NCBI RefSeq assembly: GCF_030913705.1
Contig: NZ_CP133190.1
Location: 620,001 to 684,000, forward strand
Length of the DNA: 64,000 nucleotides
Direction of reading: 5' to 3'
Origin: Anaerocolumna sp. MB42-C2
Lineage (GTDB): Bacteria; Bacillota; Clostridia; Lachnospirales; Lachnospiraceae
Below, in pieces: positions 27,843 through 38,597 of the stretch; positions within the stretch are counted from its first letter, which is position 1, and each line of letters starts with the position of its first letter. The notes under the pieces were generated by a model, which saw only the letters and a program-made list of their open reading frames with translations, was not told the DNA's origin and ran no database searches. The position numbers and the translations under genes were made by a program.

Positions 27843-28886
27843 TTAACCAGAAGTTTTATCCATATAGCTTTTTCTTAATTGACCACAGGCAGCATCAATA
27901 TCGGTACCCATTTCTCTTCTAATAGTAACATTAATTCTATATTTTTCAAGTATATTTTTGAAATTTTGTATACTTTTCATTTGTGATTGCTTATAATTTC
28001 TCTCTTTTATAGGGTTAACCGGAATTAAATTTACATGGCAGTTAAGGCCTTTAATACGCTTATATAATTCAAGTGCGTGCTCGGGTAAATCGTTTAATCC
28101 TTCTACCATACTGTATTCAAATGTTATTCGCCGCCCGGTCTTTTCATAGTAATAAATACAGGCTTTTAATGCAGAATCCATATCAAATCTTTCCGCAATA
28201 GGCATTAGCTGCTTTCTTACTGTATCATTAGACGCATGTAAGGAGAGTGCAAGGGTAATCTGAAGGTTTTCATCTGCCAGGGCTTTAATTTTATCTACCA
28301 GTCCGCAAGTTGATACGGTAATGTTTCTCTGACTAATATTTAAACCGTTTTCATCCGATAACATGTGTATAAAACGAACGAGATTGTCGTAATTATCCAG
28401 AGGTTCCCCTGTACCCATTACCACGACATTAGATACTCTTTCTCCGGAAATCCTTTGAATACAGTAGATTTGATCCAGCATCTCGGATACGGTTAAGTTT
28501 CTTTCAAAACCTCCTATGGTAGAAGCACAGAATTTGCATCCCATCTTGCAACCAACCTGGGAGGATATACAGACGGAATTACCGTGATGATATTTCATAA
28601 GAACACTTTCCAAAACCTGTCCGTCCCATAAACGGAATAAAAACTTTGTGGTTTCACCGTCTTCTGAATCCAATTTCTTAACCACTGTAAGGTTGGTAAT
28701 TTCACTGATTTCATTTAACTGTTCTCTTAATTGTTTCGAAATATTAGTCATTTCGTCAAAATCAGAGACCAGCTTAACATGAAGCCATTCATAAATTTGC
28801 TTTGCACGAAACGGTTTGTCCCCTATTTGTTTGAGCAAATCCTTTAGTTCTTCTAAGTTTAATGCTTTAATATCAATTTTTGACAT
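27843..28886 (-). CDS. rlmN: 23S rRNA/tRNA adenine-C2 methyltransferase RlmN
   Basis: A 347-residue radical SAM enzyme that makes 2-methyladenosine at A2503 of 23S rRNA and at A37 of some tRNAs. The iron-sulfur motif is CKMGCKFC (CxxxCxxC, about residues 113-120), with GTGEPLDNYDN behind it, and the C-terminal catalytic cysteine is in DAACGQLR. The N-terminal accessory domain includes FRAKQIYEWLH. It lies between rsmB and prpC, continuing a run of ribosome-modifying genes. Confidence 0.96.
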   Translation of the reverse strand: MSKIDIKALNLEELKDLLKQIGDKPFRAKQIYEWLHVKLVSDFDEMTNISKQLREQLNEISEITNLTVVKKLDSEDGETTKFLFRLWDGQVLESVLMKYHHGNSVCISSQVGCKMGCKFCASTIGGFERNLTVSEMLDQIYCIQRISGERVSNVVVMGTGEPLDNYDNLVRFIHMLSDENGLNISQRNITVSTCGLVDKIKALADENLQITLALSLHASNDTVRKQLMPIAERFDMDSALKACIYYYEKTGRRITFEYSMVEGLNDLPEHALELYKRIKGLNCHVNLIPVNPIKERNYKQSQMKSIQNFKNILEKYRINVTIRREMGTDIDAACGQLRKSYMDKTSG

Positions 28887-28969
28887 ATTACTTCCTTTGT
28901 CTGATATAGTTCAAAAATGCCGCAGCATTTTTTGATTATTTATATTATGATAGTTGTGATAACTCAAAA

Positions 28970-30334
28970 TCAATTTTTTCTTCGCAATTTTGCAATAAAA
29001 AAACCATCCGTATTATGAATTCCAGGCAGCAGCTGAATATAACCTTCCTTAGAAGTGTCACATAATAGGGATGACGGAAGAAATTCATCTATACTTTCCA
29101 TTCTATAATCAAAATGTTCTGTAAACCATCGAACATTCTCAAGGTTTTCTTCTATATTTACCGTACAGGTACTATATAACAAGGTACCGCCTTTTTTCAC
29201 ATATTGCTGCACCACTGTTAGAATGTCCCGTTGCAACTTTACCAGATTCTTTTGTTTTTCCCTGGTCATATTATATTTAATATCCGGCTTTTTACTGATC
29301 ACTCCCAGGCCGGAACAGGGTAGATCTGCTATAACAATATCTGCTTTTTCAATGCTTTCTTCATCAAGAATAAGAGCATCCGTTACGTAAGCTTTTATGT
29401 TGGTGTATCCGTTACGTAAGATATTCTCATTTATTAAGTTAACCTTAGCCTCCGATACATCTCTGGAATCCACGTGCCCGCTGGATTTTAACAACTCAGC
29501 AAGATGAAGAGATTTTCCGCCGGGTGCGGCACATACGTCTATAATGTAATCACCGCTTCTTACACCGGAAACAGCTCCTACTAACATTGAACTCTCATCC
29601 TGTACCTGAAAATACCCCTTTTTAAAGGCATTAAGCTGTCCCAGAAAGTTATAATCCCAGATCTTAAGTGCATAAGGAAGATATGTTCCAGGTTCCACAG
29701 TTACCTTATTCTGTTTCAGTAAAACTGTTAAATCTTCGACTGTTATTTTATCGGTATTACAGCGTATGATTGTCTTCTTATCCTGAAAAGAAGCCTCTAA
29801 CATACTTTTAACCAAAGTATAATCATATTGGGAAAGAAAGTGTTTCACCAGCCATTCCGGTACGGAATAAACCACGCTTAAGAAAAACTCTTTTTCGGTT
29901 TCTTCATTGGGAAAGCTTACCTTTTTGGTATCCCGGACAATATTTCTTAAAACACCGTTTACAAATCCGGACAAATTCCCAAAACCTCTTTTTTTAGCTA
30001 ATTTGACAGCTTCATTACAGGCTGCGGAATCAGGAATCTGATCCATATATTTAACTTGATATAGACTCATTCGGAGAAGGTTACGTATCAAAGGTTTCAT
30101 TTTATTCACTTTAACACTGGAATACTGATTTAAAATATAGTCCAAGGTCAGCATTCGTTCTATAGTCCCCTCACAAAGCCGGGTAATAAAAGCTCTGTCC
30201 TGTTTTTCAAGGTATTGGTACTGATTCAGAGTACGACTCATAACCGTGTGACTGAAATTACTGTTCTGAACGATATCCATTAATATACCCAGTGCAATTT
30301 CCCTGGCGCTTATTTGCTCCTTTTTATCAGTCAC
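28970..30334 (-). CDS. rsmB: 16S rRNA (cytosine967-C5)-methyltransferase RsmB
   Basis: A 454-residue enzyme with an N-terminal NusB-like domain (about 1-145) and a C-terminal Rossmann methyltransferase. SAM binding is at VCAAPGGKSLHLAE, and the two cysteines of m5C methylases are in LPCSGLGVI and YSTCTVN. Translation is assigned to a GTG at 30334, eight bases after GGAGG; this start overlaps the end of the upstream yugP gene by eight bases, so coupling is likely. Confidence 0.94.
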   Translation of the reverse strand: MTDKKEQISAREIALGILMDIVQNSNFSHTVMSRTLNQYQYLEKQDRAFITRLCEGTIERMLTLDYILNQYSSVKVNKMKPLIRNLLRMSLYQVKYMDQIPDSAACNEAVKLAKKRGFGNLSGFVNGVLRNIVRDTKKVSFPNEETEKEFFLSVVYSVPEWLVKHFLSQYDYTLVKSMLEASFQDKKTIIRCNTDKITVEDLTVLLKQNKVTVEPGTYLPYALKIWDYNFLGQLNAFKKGYFQVQDESSMLVGAVSGVRSGDYIIDVCAAPGGKSLHLAELLKSSGHVDSRDVSEAKVNLINENILRNGYTNIKAYVTDALILDEESIEKADIVIADLPCSGLGVISKKPDIKYNMTREKQKNLVKLQRDILTVVQQYVKKGGTLLYSTCTVNIEENLENVRWFTEHFDYRMESIDEFLPSSLLCDTSKEGYIQLLPGIHNTDGFFIAKLRRKN

Positions 30335-31022
30335 GATTTCTTCCTCCAAACAGAATTAGCAGTCTTAAAAGCTGCAGTATGGAAGCCGCCGCTGCCGCAA
30401 CATAAGTTAAAGCGGCTGCACCTAATACTTTCTTGGTATGAGACACTTCTTCTCCATATAATATACCCGTTTCATCTAATATCTTCACCGCTCTGGCAGA
30501 AGCATTCAGCTCCACCGGCAGGGTAATAAGCTGGAATAATACCGCACAGGAAAATAAGATTATACCTAAATAAATTAATGTTTGTGATCCTCCTAAAAAT
30601 ATGCCAATAAGAATCAACGGCCAGGATATGGTAGCACCGATATTGGCAACCGGGACAAAGGCGGTTCGTAAACGTAAAGGTACATAACCTTTGTCATGCT
30701 GGATGGCATGCCCGCATTCATGAGCTGCAACCCCAATGGCTGCAACAGATGTTTGCCCATATACATTATCCGACAATTTTAAAGTTTTATCTCTGGGATC
30801 ATAATGATCTGTTAAATTTCCGCTTACATGCTGTACGGATACGTCATAAATACCTGCTGAATGCAGAATTCTCTCAGCGGCCTGTGCACCGGTCATTCCC
30901 GACAAGCTTCTGACCCTGTTATATTTGGCAAAGGTTGTTTGAACCATTGCAGAAGCACCTAAAGACAGAATGATACCAATGATAACCAGAATGTATGTTG
31001 GATCAAAAAATGGATAATACAT
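30327..31022 (-). CDS. yugP: YugP-family membrane zinc metallopeptidase
   Basis: A 231-residue predicted membrane protease. An N-terminal helix (about 10-30), the zinc motif HECGHAIQH (about 102-110), and two or three C-terminal helices (about 125-185 and 210-225) match the YugP/neutral zinc metallopeptidase family. Its substrates are unknown. The family sits beside fmt, def and rsmB in many Clostridia, as here. AGGAGG precedes the ATG and the 3' end overlaps rsmB. Confidence 0.9.
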   Translation of the reverse strand: MYYPFFDPTYILVIIGIILSLGASAMVQTTFAKYNRVRSLSGMTGAQAAERILHSAGIYDVSVQHVSGNLTDHYDPRDKTLKLSDNVYGQTSVAAIGVAAHECGHAIQHDKGYVPLRLRTAFVPVANIGATISWPLILIGIFLGGSQTLIYLGIILFSCAVLFQLITLPVELNASARAVKILDETGILYGEEVSHTKKVLGAAALTYVAAAAASILQLLRLLILFGGRNRD

Positions 31023-31160
31023 AAGTTCCCTCCTATCTGTAAACTGTTAGCTGTTAGTAGACTCTAACCTTATTTGTTTAATACAAACGTTATTACTTCC
31101 TACCGATTGTTATTTGGGTTACAATTTCCGATTTAATTCAATTTGTTACTATTATATTCC

Positions 31161-32102
31161 TTACATGTTTTTATTATTTAGTATTTTTCCCGTATCAATA
31201 GAATAACCTCTTAAAAAAGCCTCCACCGTCATTCGTTTCTTACCCTCTAATTGAAGTTCTTTCATAGCCAGACTTCCTTTAGAAGTTTTAATTACTATAG
31301 TATCCTTTGTTACCTTTACGATTTCACCCGGAATTCCTGCAGTTTCCTCTGCAATTACATCCGCATCCCAGATTTTAAGAGTTTTTCCGTCCAAAAATGT
31401 ATAAGCACTTGGCCACGGATTTAATCCTCTTATGAGACGTTCCAGCTCAATTGCCGGACGGTTAAAATCAATCAATCCCATGGATTTGTCCAATATTTTA
31501 GTATGGCAGGACTCTTCATCCTTTTGCTTTTCTCTGGGTGCAGTACCATCTTCAATAGCCTTTAAAGCTTCTAACAGTAATTCACCGCCGCATTCCGCTA
31601 ATTTATCGTGCAAACTTCCACCGGTTTCTTTTAAATCTATTGGAACTTCTGCTTTCATAATCATATCACCGGTATCCACACCTGCATCCATATGCATAAT
31701 AGTAACTCCGGTCTTATCTTCGCCATTTATAATGGACCATTGAATCGGTGCAGCACCGCGATATTTGGGTAAAAGTGACGCATGTACGTTTATACATCCA
31801 TACCTGGGAAGCTCTAAAATTGATTTTGGTAAAATCTGTCCAAAAGCTGCAACCACGATTGCTTCCGGATTTAACTCTTTTAATATTGGAAGAAAACCTT
31901 CTTCTTTCACCCTGTTAGGTTGTAATATCGGGATATTATACTGTAATGCCAGTTCCTTAACCGGTGTAAATTGGACCTGCTTTCCTCTTCCTTTCGGTCT
32001 ATCTGGTTGAGTTACCACGGCAAGAATGTCGTGCTCCGAATGAATTAATTTATCTAATACGACTGCCGCTAAATCGGGTGTTCCCATAAAAACTATATTC
32101 AT
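31161..32102 (-). CDS. fmt: Methionyl-tRNA formyltransferase
   Basis: A 313-residue enzyme that formylates Met-tRNA-fMet from 10-formyl-THF. Signatures are MNIVFMGTPDLAAVVL at the start, TQPDRPKGRG (loop 1), and NVHASLLPKYRGAAPIQWSI containing the catalytic Asn-His pair; a C-terminal OB-like domain recognises tRNA. The start at 32102 is the family start, with AGGAGG nine bases upstream. def, encoding the enzyme that later removes the formyl group, lies immediately upstream. Confidence 0.96.
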   Translation of the reverse strand: MNIVFMGTPDLAAVVLDKLIHSEHDILAVVTQPDRPKGRGKQVQFTPVKELALQYNIPILQPNRVKEEGFLPILKELNPEAIVVAAFGQILPKSILELPRYGCINVHASLLPKYRGAAPIQWSIINGEDKTGVTIMHMDAGVDTGDMIMKAEVPIDLKETGGSLHDKLAECGGELLLEALKAIEDGTAPREKQKDEESCHTKILDKSMGLIDFNRPAIELERLIRGLNPWPSAYTFLDGKTLKIWDADVIAEETAGIPGEIVKVTKDTIVIKTSKGSLAMKELQLEGKKRMTVEAFLRGYSIDTGKILNNKNM

Positions 32103-32289
32103 GTATGAATGCCTCCTGTTACACAAAATCTGTCGTAAGGGACTGCTTTAAAAATCAAATGGTTATTATTTAACAACCCCTACGCTCATTATATAAGAAT
32201 AAAAAAGCAAAATCTACAGATTAAGAAAGACTTTATATTATTTAAGAGTTTTTTAATCTTTATTCGTGACTGGTTTTTGACTAACTATA

Positions 32290-32769
32290 TTATTCTTCTT
32301 TCTCTTCGTTAGAGTGTAAACCTCCGATTACTTTATCCACATATAAGATACCATTTAAGTGATCAATCTCATGACATAGTGCTCTGGCCAACAGTTCAGT
32401 ACCCTCCACAATGATCTCTTCAAAATTTTCATTCAGTGCCTTCACCTTAGCATAATTAGGTCTCGTTACCAGTCCTGATTTTCCCGGAACACTTAAACAG
32501 CCCTCTTCTCCTGTTTGTTCGCCGCTTGTTTCAAGTATCTCAGGGTTAATTAATATAATAGGACTGTCACCCTCCGGTGATACATCTATTACAACCAGTC
32601 TTTTTAATATACCAATCTGAGGAGCTGCAAGTCCAACCCCTTCTGCTTTATGCATGGTATCGATCATATCGCCGATCAGTATTTTCAGTTTAGGTGTCTT
32701 CTCTGTTATTTCTTTGGATTTCTTGGTTAATATATTATCTCCTATCAATCGAATATTTCTAATCGCCAT
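32290..32769 (-). CDS. def: Peptide deformylase
   Basis: A 159-residue metalloenzyme removing formyl from nascent proteins at the ribosome. All three motifs are present: [10 protein letters not shown] (about 43-52), EEGCLSVPG with the metal cysteine (about 88-96), and [14 protein letters not shown] with the two metal histidines (about 132-145). GGGAAGGA precedes the ATG. The gaps to priA (232 bases) and fmt (187 bases) are AT-rich and may hold promoters; the gap upstream contains a GTTACA/TGTAAC hairpin around 32918-32948. Confidence 0.96.
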   Translation of the reverse strand: MAIRNIRLIGDNILTKKSKEITEKTPKLKILIGDMIDTMHKAEGVGLAAPQIGILKRLVVIDVSPEGDSPIILINPEILETSGEQTGEEGCLSVPGKSGLVTRPNYAKVKALNENFEEIIVEGTELLARALCHEIDHLNGILYVDKVIGGLHSNEEKEE

Positions 32770-33001
32770 GTTATCTGTCCTTCCCGTTAAAATTAATCAT
32801 TTATTTCATAAACGGCTGATTTAATGAATATATCTATAAAATTCTGCCGAATAAATAATCATATCCTTAAATTCACATTATGTCAATCAGTGGATTTAAA
32901 AATTACAGTCTTATTGTTACAAATTAGCCACAGGCCAAGCTGTAACTTTTCGTTTTTACTGATAAGTTAATTATATGAAAAGAGAATTAATGTTGCTAAT
33001 A

Positions 33002-35269
33002 TCAGTAACTGTTCATAGGGTTAAAATCAAATTGTACATTGCATGTTTCAAAATGTTCAGAAAAATTAATATAACCCTCCAGGTAGTTTTTTAATAGAAT
33101 TAAATAATTATAATTAGATTGTTTTACATATATCATATAGCGATAAAAGTCATTTGCTTTGGATAAAACTGCCAAAGCCGGTCCTATAATAATAGTTTCT
33201 TCGGATATCTGCTCCGTTTTTACCCATTCTTTCGCCGCACCGCCAAGAAGTTTGGCTGCAAAAATTGCTTTATTTTCGTCTTTTGAAGTTATAAGTACCG
33301 CAAGAATATGAGCCGCCGGCGGATATTTTAGTAAATCCCTGTAGTTCATCTCCTGATTGTAAAAACCATCGTAGTCATTATTACTGGCCGCAGATATACT
33401 GTAGTGCTCCGGCTGATAGGTCTGTATCACAACCTCCCCGGGAAGTCTTCCGCGGCCTGCCCTGCCCGACGCCTGAACTAAAAGCTGATAGGTTCTCTCA
33501 GCCGCCCGGTAATCCGAAGCATATAAAGATAAATCAGCCGCAAGAATACCAACTAATGTAACCATGGGAAAATCATGGCCCTTTACAATCATCTGTGTAC
33601 CTACTAAAATATCCGCCTCCTGATTAGCAAAGGCTGACAATATTTTCTCGTGCCCATCCTTTGTTTTAGTCGTATCCGTATCCATCCGTAATACCCTGGC
33701 CTCCGGAAATTCACGTTTCACCAGTTCTTCCACCTTCTGGGTACCGGTCCCAAAGGCAGCAATATACTTGGATCCACAGCTTGGACATTTCGTAGGAATC
33801 GCTTCTTCATGTCCGCAATAATGACATACAAGTGTCCCATTATTATGTGCTGTCAAAGAAACATCGCAGTGCGGACATTTCATTACATAACCGCAACTTC
33901 TGCAGGAGACAAATCCTGCGTAACCTCTTCGGTTAATAAATAATATTATCTGTTCTTTCTTATTGAGTCTATCCTTTATTAAATCTTTTAGATGCAGACT
34001 AAAGATTGATTTATTTTTTTTCTTTAATTCTTCCCTTAAGTCTTCAATCCAAATCTTCGGCATTCTTCCTTCCCCGTTTCGGGAGGGTAATGTAAATAAT
34101 TTATATTCACCCTGCAGTGCTTTCTTATACGACTCCAGGGACGGTGTCGCTGATCCTAATATAATACTGGCTCCGGATAATTCCCCGCGTTTTATAGCTA
34201 CTTCCCTGGCATGGTATTTGGGCGGATTCTCACTTTTATAACTGCCTTCATGCTCTTCATCCATAATAATTAATCCCAAGTCTTTAAAGGGAGTAAATAA
34301 CGCGGATCTGGGACCAATCATAATATCAATGTCTCCATTCTTAGCCCGCATGAACTGATCATAACGTTCACCCTGGGATAACCTGGAATTCATAATGGAT
34401 ATACGGCTGCCAAATCGTTTATAAAATCGCATTACAGTCTGGTAAGTTAATGCTATTTCCGGAATCAGCATTATTACTTTCTTTCCCTGTTTTATAACTG
34501 AAGATATTATCTCTAAATAAACTTCGGTTTTCCCACTTCCCGTAACACCGTGAATCAGATAAGTTTTTCGTTTTCCGGCATTATAGTCACGAATTATTTC
34601 CTCTGTAACAAACTGCTGTTCCCTTGACAATATTACCGATTCTTTTTCAGATTCTTTATTGTTTAAAGGATTCCGGTATAACTTTTCTACTTCTGTAGTA
34701 ATAACACCCATCTTTTCTAAATCCTGAATGGTAGTTCTTGCAATATTTAACTTATTTACTGCCAGCTCATATTCAAGCTCATCGATACCCTTAGACTGTA
34801 CGGCCGAATCACCGAGGAAAGCTTCTAGCAAACGGACTCTGCCTTTATTATTTTTCTTCTTAAATACTTCCAGATAGTTTTCGGCTTCTTCGACTGAGAC
34901 TGCCAGTCTGATTGTTTTCTTTTCTATGGATTTCACTGATTTTTTAACCGGAATAACCGTTTTCAGAGCATCATTCATAGTAGCTCCAAAGGTCTCCTTA
35001 ATCCAATATGCCAGACTGATTAACTGACTTTCTATTACCAGACCACCGGGTACGATTTGGTGAATCGGCTTAATTAATTCTACTTTCCATTTTGGTGTTT
35101 CTGATAAACCGACGATATAACCATTTATAAATCGGTTGCCCTTTCCAAAGGGAACAATTACTAAAGCTCCTATTACTGCTTCCTCCCTGAATTCCTCAGG
35201 TATGGAGTATTGGTATGATTTATCTAAGTTTTCATGAGAAATATCTACTATAATATCTGCATAAGACAT
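33002..35269 (-). CDS. priA: Primosomal protein N' (replication restart helicase PriA)
   Basis: A 755-residue superfamily 2 helicase that restarts stalled replication forks. An N-terminal DNA-binding domain (1-100) and winged helix are followed by Walker A HGVTGSGKTEVYL (about 241-253), Walker B MDEEH, and the zinc cysteines CRSCGYVMKCPHC with CHYCGH and KCPSCGS. The C-terminal GRAGRG motif VI is present. Full length for the family. It lies between murF and def, which are not functionally linked to it. Confidence 0.95.
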   Translation of the reverse strand: MSYADIIVDISHENLDKSYQYSIPEEFREEAVIGALVIVPFGKGNRFINGYIVGLSETPKWKVELIKPIHQIVPGGLVIESQLISLAYWIKETFGATMNDALKTVIPVKKSVKSIEKKTIRLAVSVEEAENYLEVFKKKNNKGRVRLLEAFLGDSAVQSKGIDELEYELAVNKLNIARTTIQDLEKMGVITTEVEKLYRNPLNNKESEKESVILSREQQFVTEEIIRDYNAGKRKTYLIHGVTGSGKTEVYLEIISSVIKQGKKVIMLIPEIALTYQTVMRFYKRFGSRISIMNSRLSQGERYDQFMRAKNGDIDIMIGPRSALFTPFKDLGLIIMDEEHEGSYKSENPPKYHAREVAIKRGELSGASIILGSATPSLESYKKALQGEYKLFTLPSRNGEGRMPKIWIEDLREELKKKNKSIFSLHLKDLIKDRLNKKEQIILFINRRGYAGFVSCRSCGYVMKCPHCDVSLTAHNNGTLVCHYCGHEEAIPTKCPSCGSKYIAAFGTGTQKVEELVKREFPEARVLRMDTDTTKTKDGHEKILSAFANQEADILVGTQMIVKGHDFPMVTLVGILAADLSLYASDYRAAERTYQLLVQASGRAGRGRLPGEVVIQTYQPEHYSISAASNNDYDGFYNQEMNYRDLLKYPPAAHILAVLITSKDENKAIFAAKLLGGAAKEWVKTEQISEETIIIGPALAVLSKANDFYRYMIYVKQSNYNYLILLKNYLEGYINFSEHFETCNVQFDFNPMNSY

Positions 35270-35316
35270 ACCAAATCACCGCCTTTAATTCATCCCGACT
35301 GCCTTTGTGCAGCCTT

Positions 35317-36777
35317 TTATATTGTCCCTTTACTGATTGCTTTAACAATCTCATCCGTTTTCATTCCTCTGGAGCCTTTAATTAAGACACCGTCTCCGGC
35401 TTTTAAATGTTCTGACAAATATGTTATAACCTCTTGATTATTAGAAAATGTATGAGTTACAATATCCGCCTTTTTATCCTGAATCGCTTTGGCAATATGA
35501 TAAGCCTCTTTACCAATGGTAATTACCTCATCGATTTTCTGGTCCGCAATATAAGCTCCCACATCATAATGCAGTTGTCCTGATAGCTCGCCCAATTCCC
35601 AGACATCGGCTAATACAGCGATTCTTCTTGTTATACCGTCTAATTCCAGTAATACATGAATACCGCTTTTCATAGAATCCGGACTTGCATTATAAGAATC
35701 ATCAATAATTTTAACCTGATTCGCTTCTATAATCTGGCCTCTCATGGCGATTGGCCGGTACTCATAAAGACCTGCTTTGGCAATAGAAACCGGAATATTA
35801 TATTGCTCAGCAACAGCTAATGCTGCCAAGGCATTAAATACATTATGCATTCCCAATACAGACAGTACTATTTCTTCGCCGTCACCATATAAACCCGAAT
35901 CCTTGTCTTGTTTCTTCCTTAATATAAAATGAGTTTCCCCATTCATTGTCTGTATGTTCTCTGCTCTATAGTCACAGAACTCTTCCGTTCCAAACGCTGT
36001 TACTTTGGCGGTCAAGTATTTTTCCCTTGTCTTTTCACAGAGATTAAGATTGGTTAAAGGAGTATTATTATCTTTATATAATTTACTCAACAGATCATCA
36101 TTACCATTTATAAATAAAACCGAGTCTTTCTGGAAACAGTTAATAATATTTAATTTCTCCCTACGGATATTTTCCCTTGTTTTAAGTTGTGCTATATGAG
36201 AAACTCCGATATTGGTCATAATAGCCGTCTCCGGTTTAGCAATAACCGCCAGTTTCTCCATTTCCCCCTCTTCACTCATACCCATTTCAATTACTGCAAT
36301 ATCATGCTCGGCATTTATACGAAGCATCATAAGAGGAAGCCCCACCTGGCTATTCATATTGCCATCTGTCTTTAGAACATTGTATTTTGTAGCTAATGCC
36401 GCGGCAACCATTTCTTTTGTAGTAGTTTTACCAACACTGCCGGTTATTCCGATAACCGGTATATCAAATCTACTTCTGTAGAATGTTCCTAACACCTGTA
36501 ATGCCTTTAAGGTATCCGCTACTTTTATATATACTTTATCCGTCTTTTCTACCGTATCCGTATGCCTGCTGGTAAAACAGGCTGCTGCACCATTAGCAAA
36601 GGCATCCTCAATAAAATCGTGTGCATCTACTCTTTCCCCTGCAATTGGGACAAAAAGAGCTTTCGATTCCATATTCTTAGAATTGGTACTCACTGAAGTG
36701 ATTTGAGTATTTTCATCACCACTTAAAATTATCCCGTCAACTGCCTTTGCAATTTCTCTTACACTTAATGCTTCCAT
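35317..36777 (-). CDS. murF: UDP-MurNAc-tripeptide D-alanyl-D-alanine ligase MurF
   Basis: A 486-residue Mur ligase adding D-Ala-D-Ala to the UDP-MurNAc-tripeptide, the last cytosolic step. The ATP loop GITGSVGKTTTKEMVA lies near residues 113-128, EMGMSEEGEM near 167, and the C-terminal IDDSYNASPDSMKS motif near 356. It follows murE by 37 bases. AGGAA lies before the ATG. Confidence 0.95.
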   Translation of the reverse strand: MEALSVREIAKAVDGIILSGDENTQITSVSTNSKNMESKALFVPIAGERVDAHDFIEDAFANGAAACFTSRHTDTVEKTDKVYIKVADTLKALQVLGTFYRSRFDIPVIGITGSVGKTTTKEMVAAALATKYNVLKTDGNMNSQVGLPLMMLRINAEHDIAVIEMGMSEEGEMEKLAVIAKPETAIMTNIGVSHIAQLKTRENIRREKLNIINCFQKDSVLFINGNDDLLSKLYKDNNTPLTNLNLCEKTREKYLTAKVTAFGTEEFCDYRAENIQTMNGETHFILRKKQDKDSGLYGDGEEIVLSVLGMHNVFNALAALAVAEQYNIPVSIAKAGLYEYRPIAMRGQIIEANQVKIIDDSYNASPDSMKSGIHVLLELDGITRRIAVLADVWELGELSGQLHYDVGAYIADQKIDEVITIGKEAYHIAKAIQDKKADIVTHTFSNNQEVITYLSEHLKAGDGVLIKGSRGMKTDEIVKAISKGTI

Positions 36778-36814
36778 TTGATTCCTGCCTTCTTACTTCT
36801 ATACTTTTTTAAAC

Positions 36815-38296
36815 TTAGATGATCTGGATTCCTTCTTTTTTTAAATCGTCCAATACCTCCTTAATTAAATCCCTTTCATCCATTTTATATTTTACACCTT
36901 TTATTTCCTGATAATCTTCATGCCCCTTACCTGCCAGAATGATTACATCACCGGTTTGTGCATTTTGGATGCAGTAACGAATTGCTTCTTTCCGGTCAAT
37001 AATTGATATATAGTTTCCCGGACCCTTTTTCACTCCGGTTATTATATCATCAATAATATCCTGAGGTTCTTCATTTCTTGGATTGTCTGACGTAACCACG
37101 GTAAGATCTGCCAGTTTTGATGAAATTTCTCCCATCTCATATCTTCTTAATTTAGAACGGTTGCCGCCACATCCAAACAAACAGACCAGTCTTTTGGGAT
37201 TATATTCTTTTAACGTTGTTAGCAGGCTTTCCAGACTCATGGCATTATGGGCATAATCAATCATTAAGGTAAAATTATCTGATATCGTTATCGGCTCAAC
37301 TCTGCCTTTTACCTTTACAACCCTTAAAGCTTTTTGTATGATTTCTGCCGGAATTTCAAAATGCCTGCAGATGGCAATGGCTGTTAAAGAATTATATACA
37401 CTGAATCTTCCGGGTACATTCATCTTCACTTCAAAATTCATCAGCCCTTCTGCCCTGTATTTGACACCCAGGCTTCCACCCATACTGTGTAAATCTATGT
37501 CTGCCGCACGTAAATCTGCATTAGCTGACAAACCATAGGTCTCCAATAAACAGGTGTGGCCCTCAAGCACTTTCCATACATGATTGTCATCCATATTAAC
37601 GATACCGACTTTGCAGTTCTTAAATAACAGCCCTTTACAAAACATATATTCTTCAAAATCTTTATGCTCATTGGGCCCGATATGATCCGGCTCGATATTG
37701 GTAAAGATACCGAAATCAAATGTAAAACCTGCAACACGATTCAGCATTAACCCCTGTGAAGAGACTTCCATAACGACACAGGTACAACCGGCATCTGCCA
37801 TCTTACGGAAATACTCCTGAACTACATAGGATTCCGGAGTTGTATTATTTGCAGGCATCACTTCATCACCAATAATTGCCTCAATCGTTCCGATTAAACC
37901 GGTTTTAATTCCTGCTCCCTCTAATATAGAACGTACCATATAAGTTGTTGTTGTTTTACCCTTTGTACCGGTTATACCGATTGTTTTAAGCTGTTTTGCC
38001 GGATATCCAAAATAAGCCGCCGACATCTGGGCTAAAACAAGCCTGGTATCTGTCACACGAATTACAGTAATCTCTTCCGGTACAGAAACTTCTTTTTCTA
38101 CAACAACTGCCGTGGCACCTTGTTTTATTACTTCCGGAATAAATTCATGACCATCTCTTACAGCTCCTGAAATACAAACAAAGACAGAACCCGGAATTAC
38201 CTTTCTGGAATCATAAACCAAGGCCGTTATCTCTCTCTTAAAATCACCTTGAAGACATGAATACTCTGCTTTTTCAAGCATATACTTTAAATTCAT
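36815..38296 (-). CDS. murE: UDP-MurNAc-L-Ala-D-Glu:meso-diaminopimelate ligase MurE
   Basis: A 493-residue Mur ligase adding the third stem-peptide residue. The ATP loop GITGTKGKTTTTYMV lies near residues 104-118. TSDNPRNEEP (near 397) contains the DNPR motif that marks the meso-diaminopimelate-specific enzymes, so this organism should have A1-gamma type peptidoglycan. The ATG at 38296 follows GGAGGG by about five bases and gives the normal N-terminus; a longer frame upstream is ignored. It is the first gene of the murE-murF-priA run, about 300 bases downstream of an MBL gene and its terminator. Confidence 0.95.
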   Translation of the reverse strand: MNLKYMLEKAEYSCLQGDFKREITALVYDSRKVIPGSVFVCISGAVRDGHEFIPEVIKQGATAVVVEKEVSVPEEITVIRVTDTRLVLAQMSAAYFGYPAKQLKTIGITGTKGKTTTTYMVRSILEGAGIKTGLIGTIEAIIGDEVMPANNTTPESYVVQEYFRKMADAGCTCVVMEVSSQGLMLNRVAGFTFDFGIFTNIEPDHIGPNEHKDFEEYMFCKGLLFKNCKVGIVNMDDNHVWKVLEGHTCLLETYGLSANADLRAADIDLHSMGGSLGVKYRAEGLMNFEVKMNVPGRFSVYNSLTAIAICRHFEIPAEIIQKALRVVKVKGRVEPITISDNFTLMIDYAHNAMSLESLLTTLKEYNPKRLVCLFGCGGNRSKLRRYEMGEISSKLADLTVVTSDNPRNEEPQDIIDDIITGVKKGPGNYISIIDRKEAIRYCIQNAQTGDVIILAGKGHEDYQEIKGVKYKMDERDLIKEVLDDLKKEGIQII

Positions 38297-38395
38297 TGGA
38301 ACCCTCCATATTTTATTACATATTAATTTCATTACTTATTCAAAAATTACTTTTATACTCCTGATAAAAAAAGTGCTTTTTACTATTCTATATTA

Positions 38396-38428
38396 CAAAA
38401 TCCCATCCAAAATATTCTCCGGATGGGA
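38396..38428 (-). terminator. Terminator of the MBL hydrolase gene
   Basis: An 8-bp stem (TCCCATCC/GGATGGGA, 12-base loop, 38401-38428) is followed on the minus strand by ATTTTGT. It lies 170 bases after the MBL gene and ahead of murE. The remainder of the 301-base gap (38297-38597) shows nothing else I can support; a 93-codon frame there lacks coding character. Confidence 0.55.
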
Positions 38429-38597
38429 ATGAATCAAAACAATAATACAATATGCCAAATAGAATATATGGTTTCCATAGTTTACTTTCACTTGGTATAT
38501 TTCTCCGTTTATTATATAACAGGATATATGGCTTGTCAAATTTCTTTTCCTATTTGAACTACTGATTTTTCCTAAATATTTGGCACAATTAACAGAC

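Noticed and set aside
38310-38343. TTGAAT-17-TGTAAT as the murE promoter
   Set aside because: The start point would fall on the ribosome binding site, leaving no leader, so this is unlikely to be the functional promoter.
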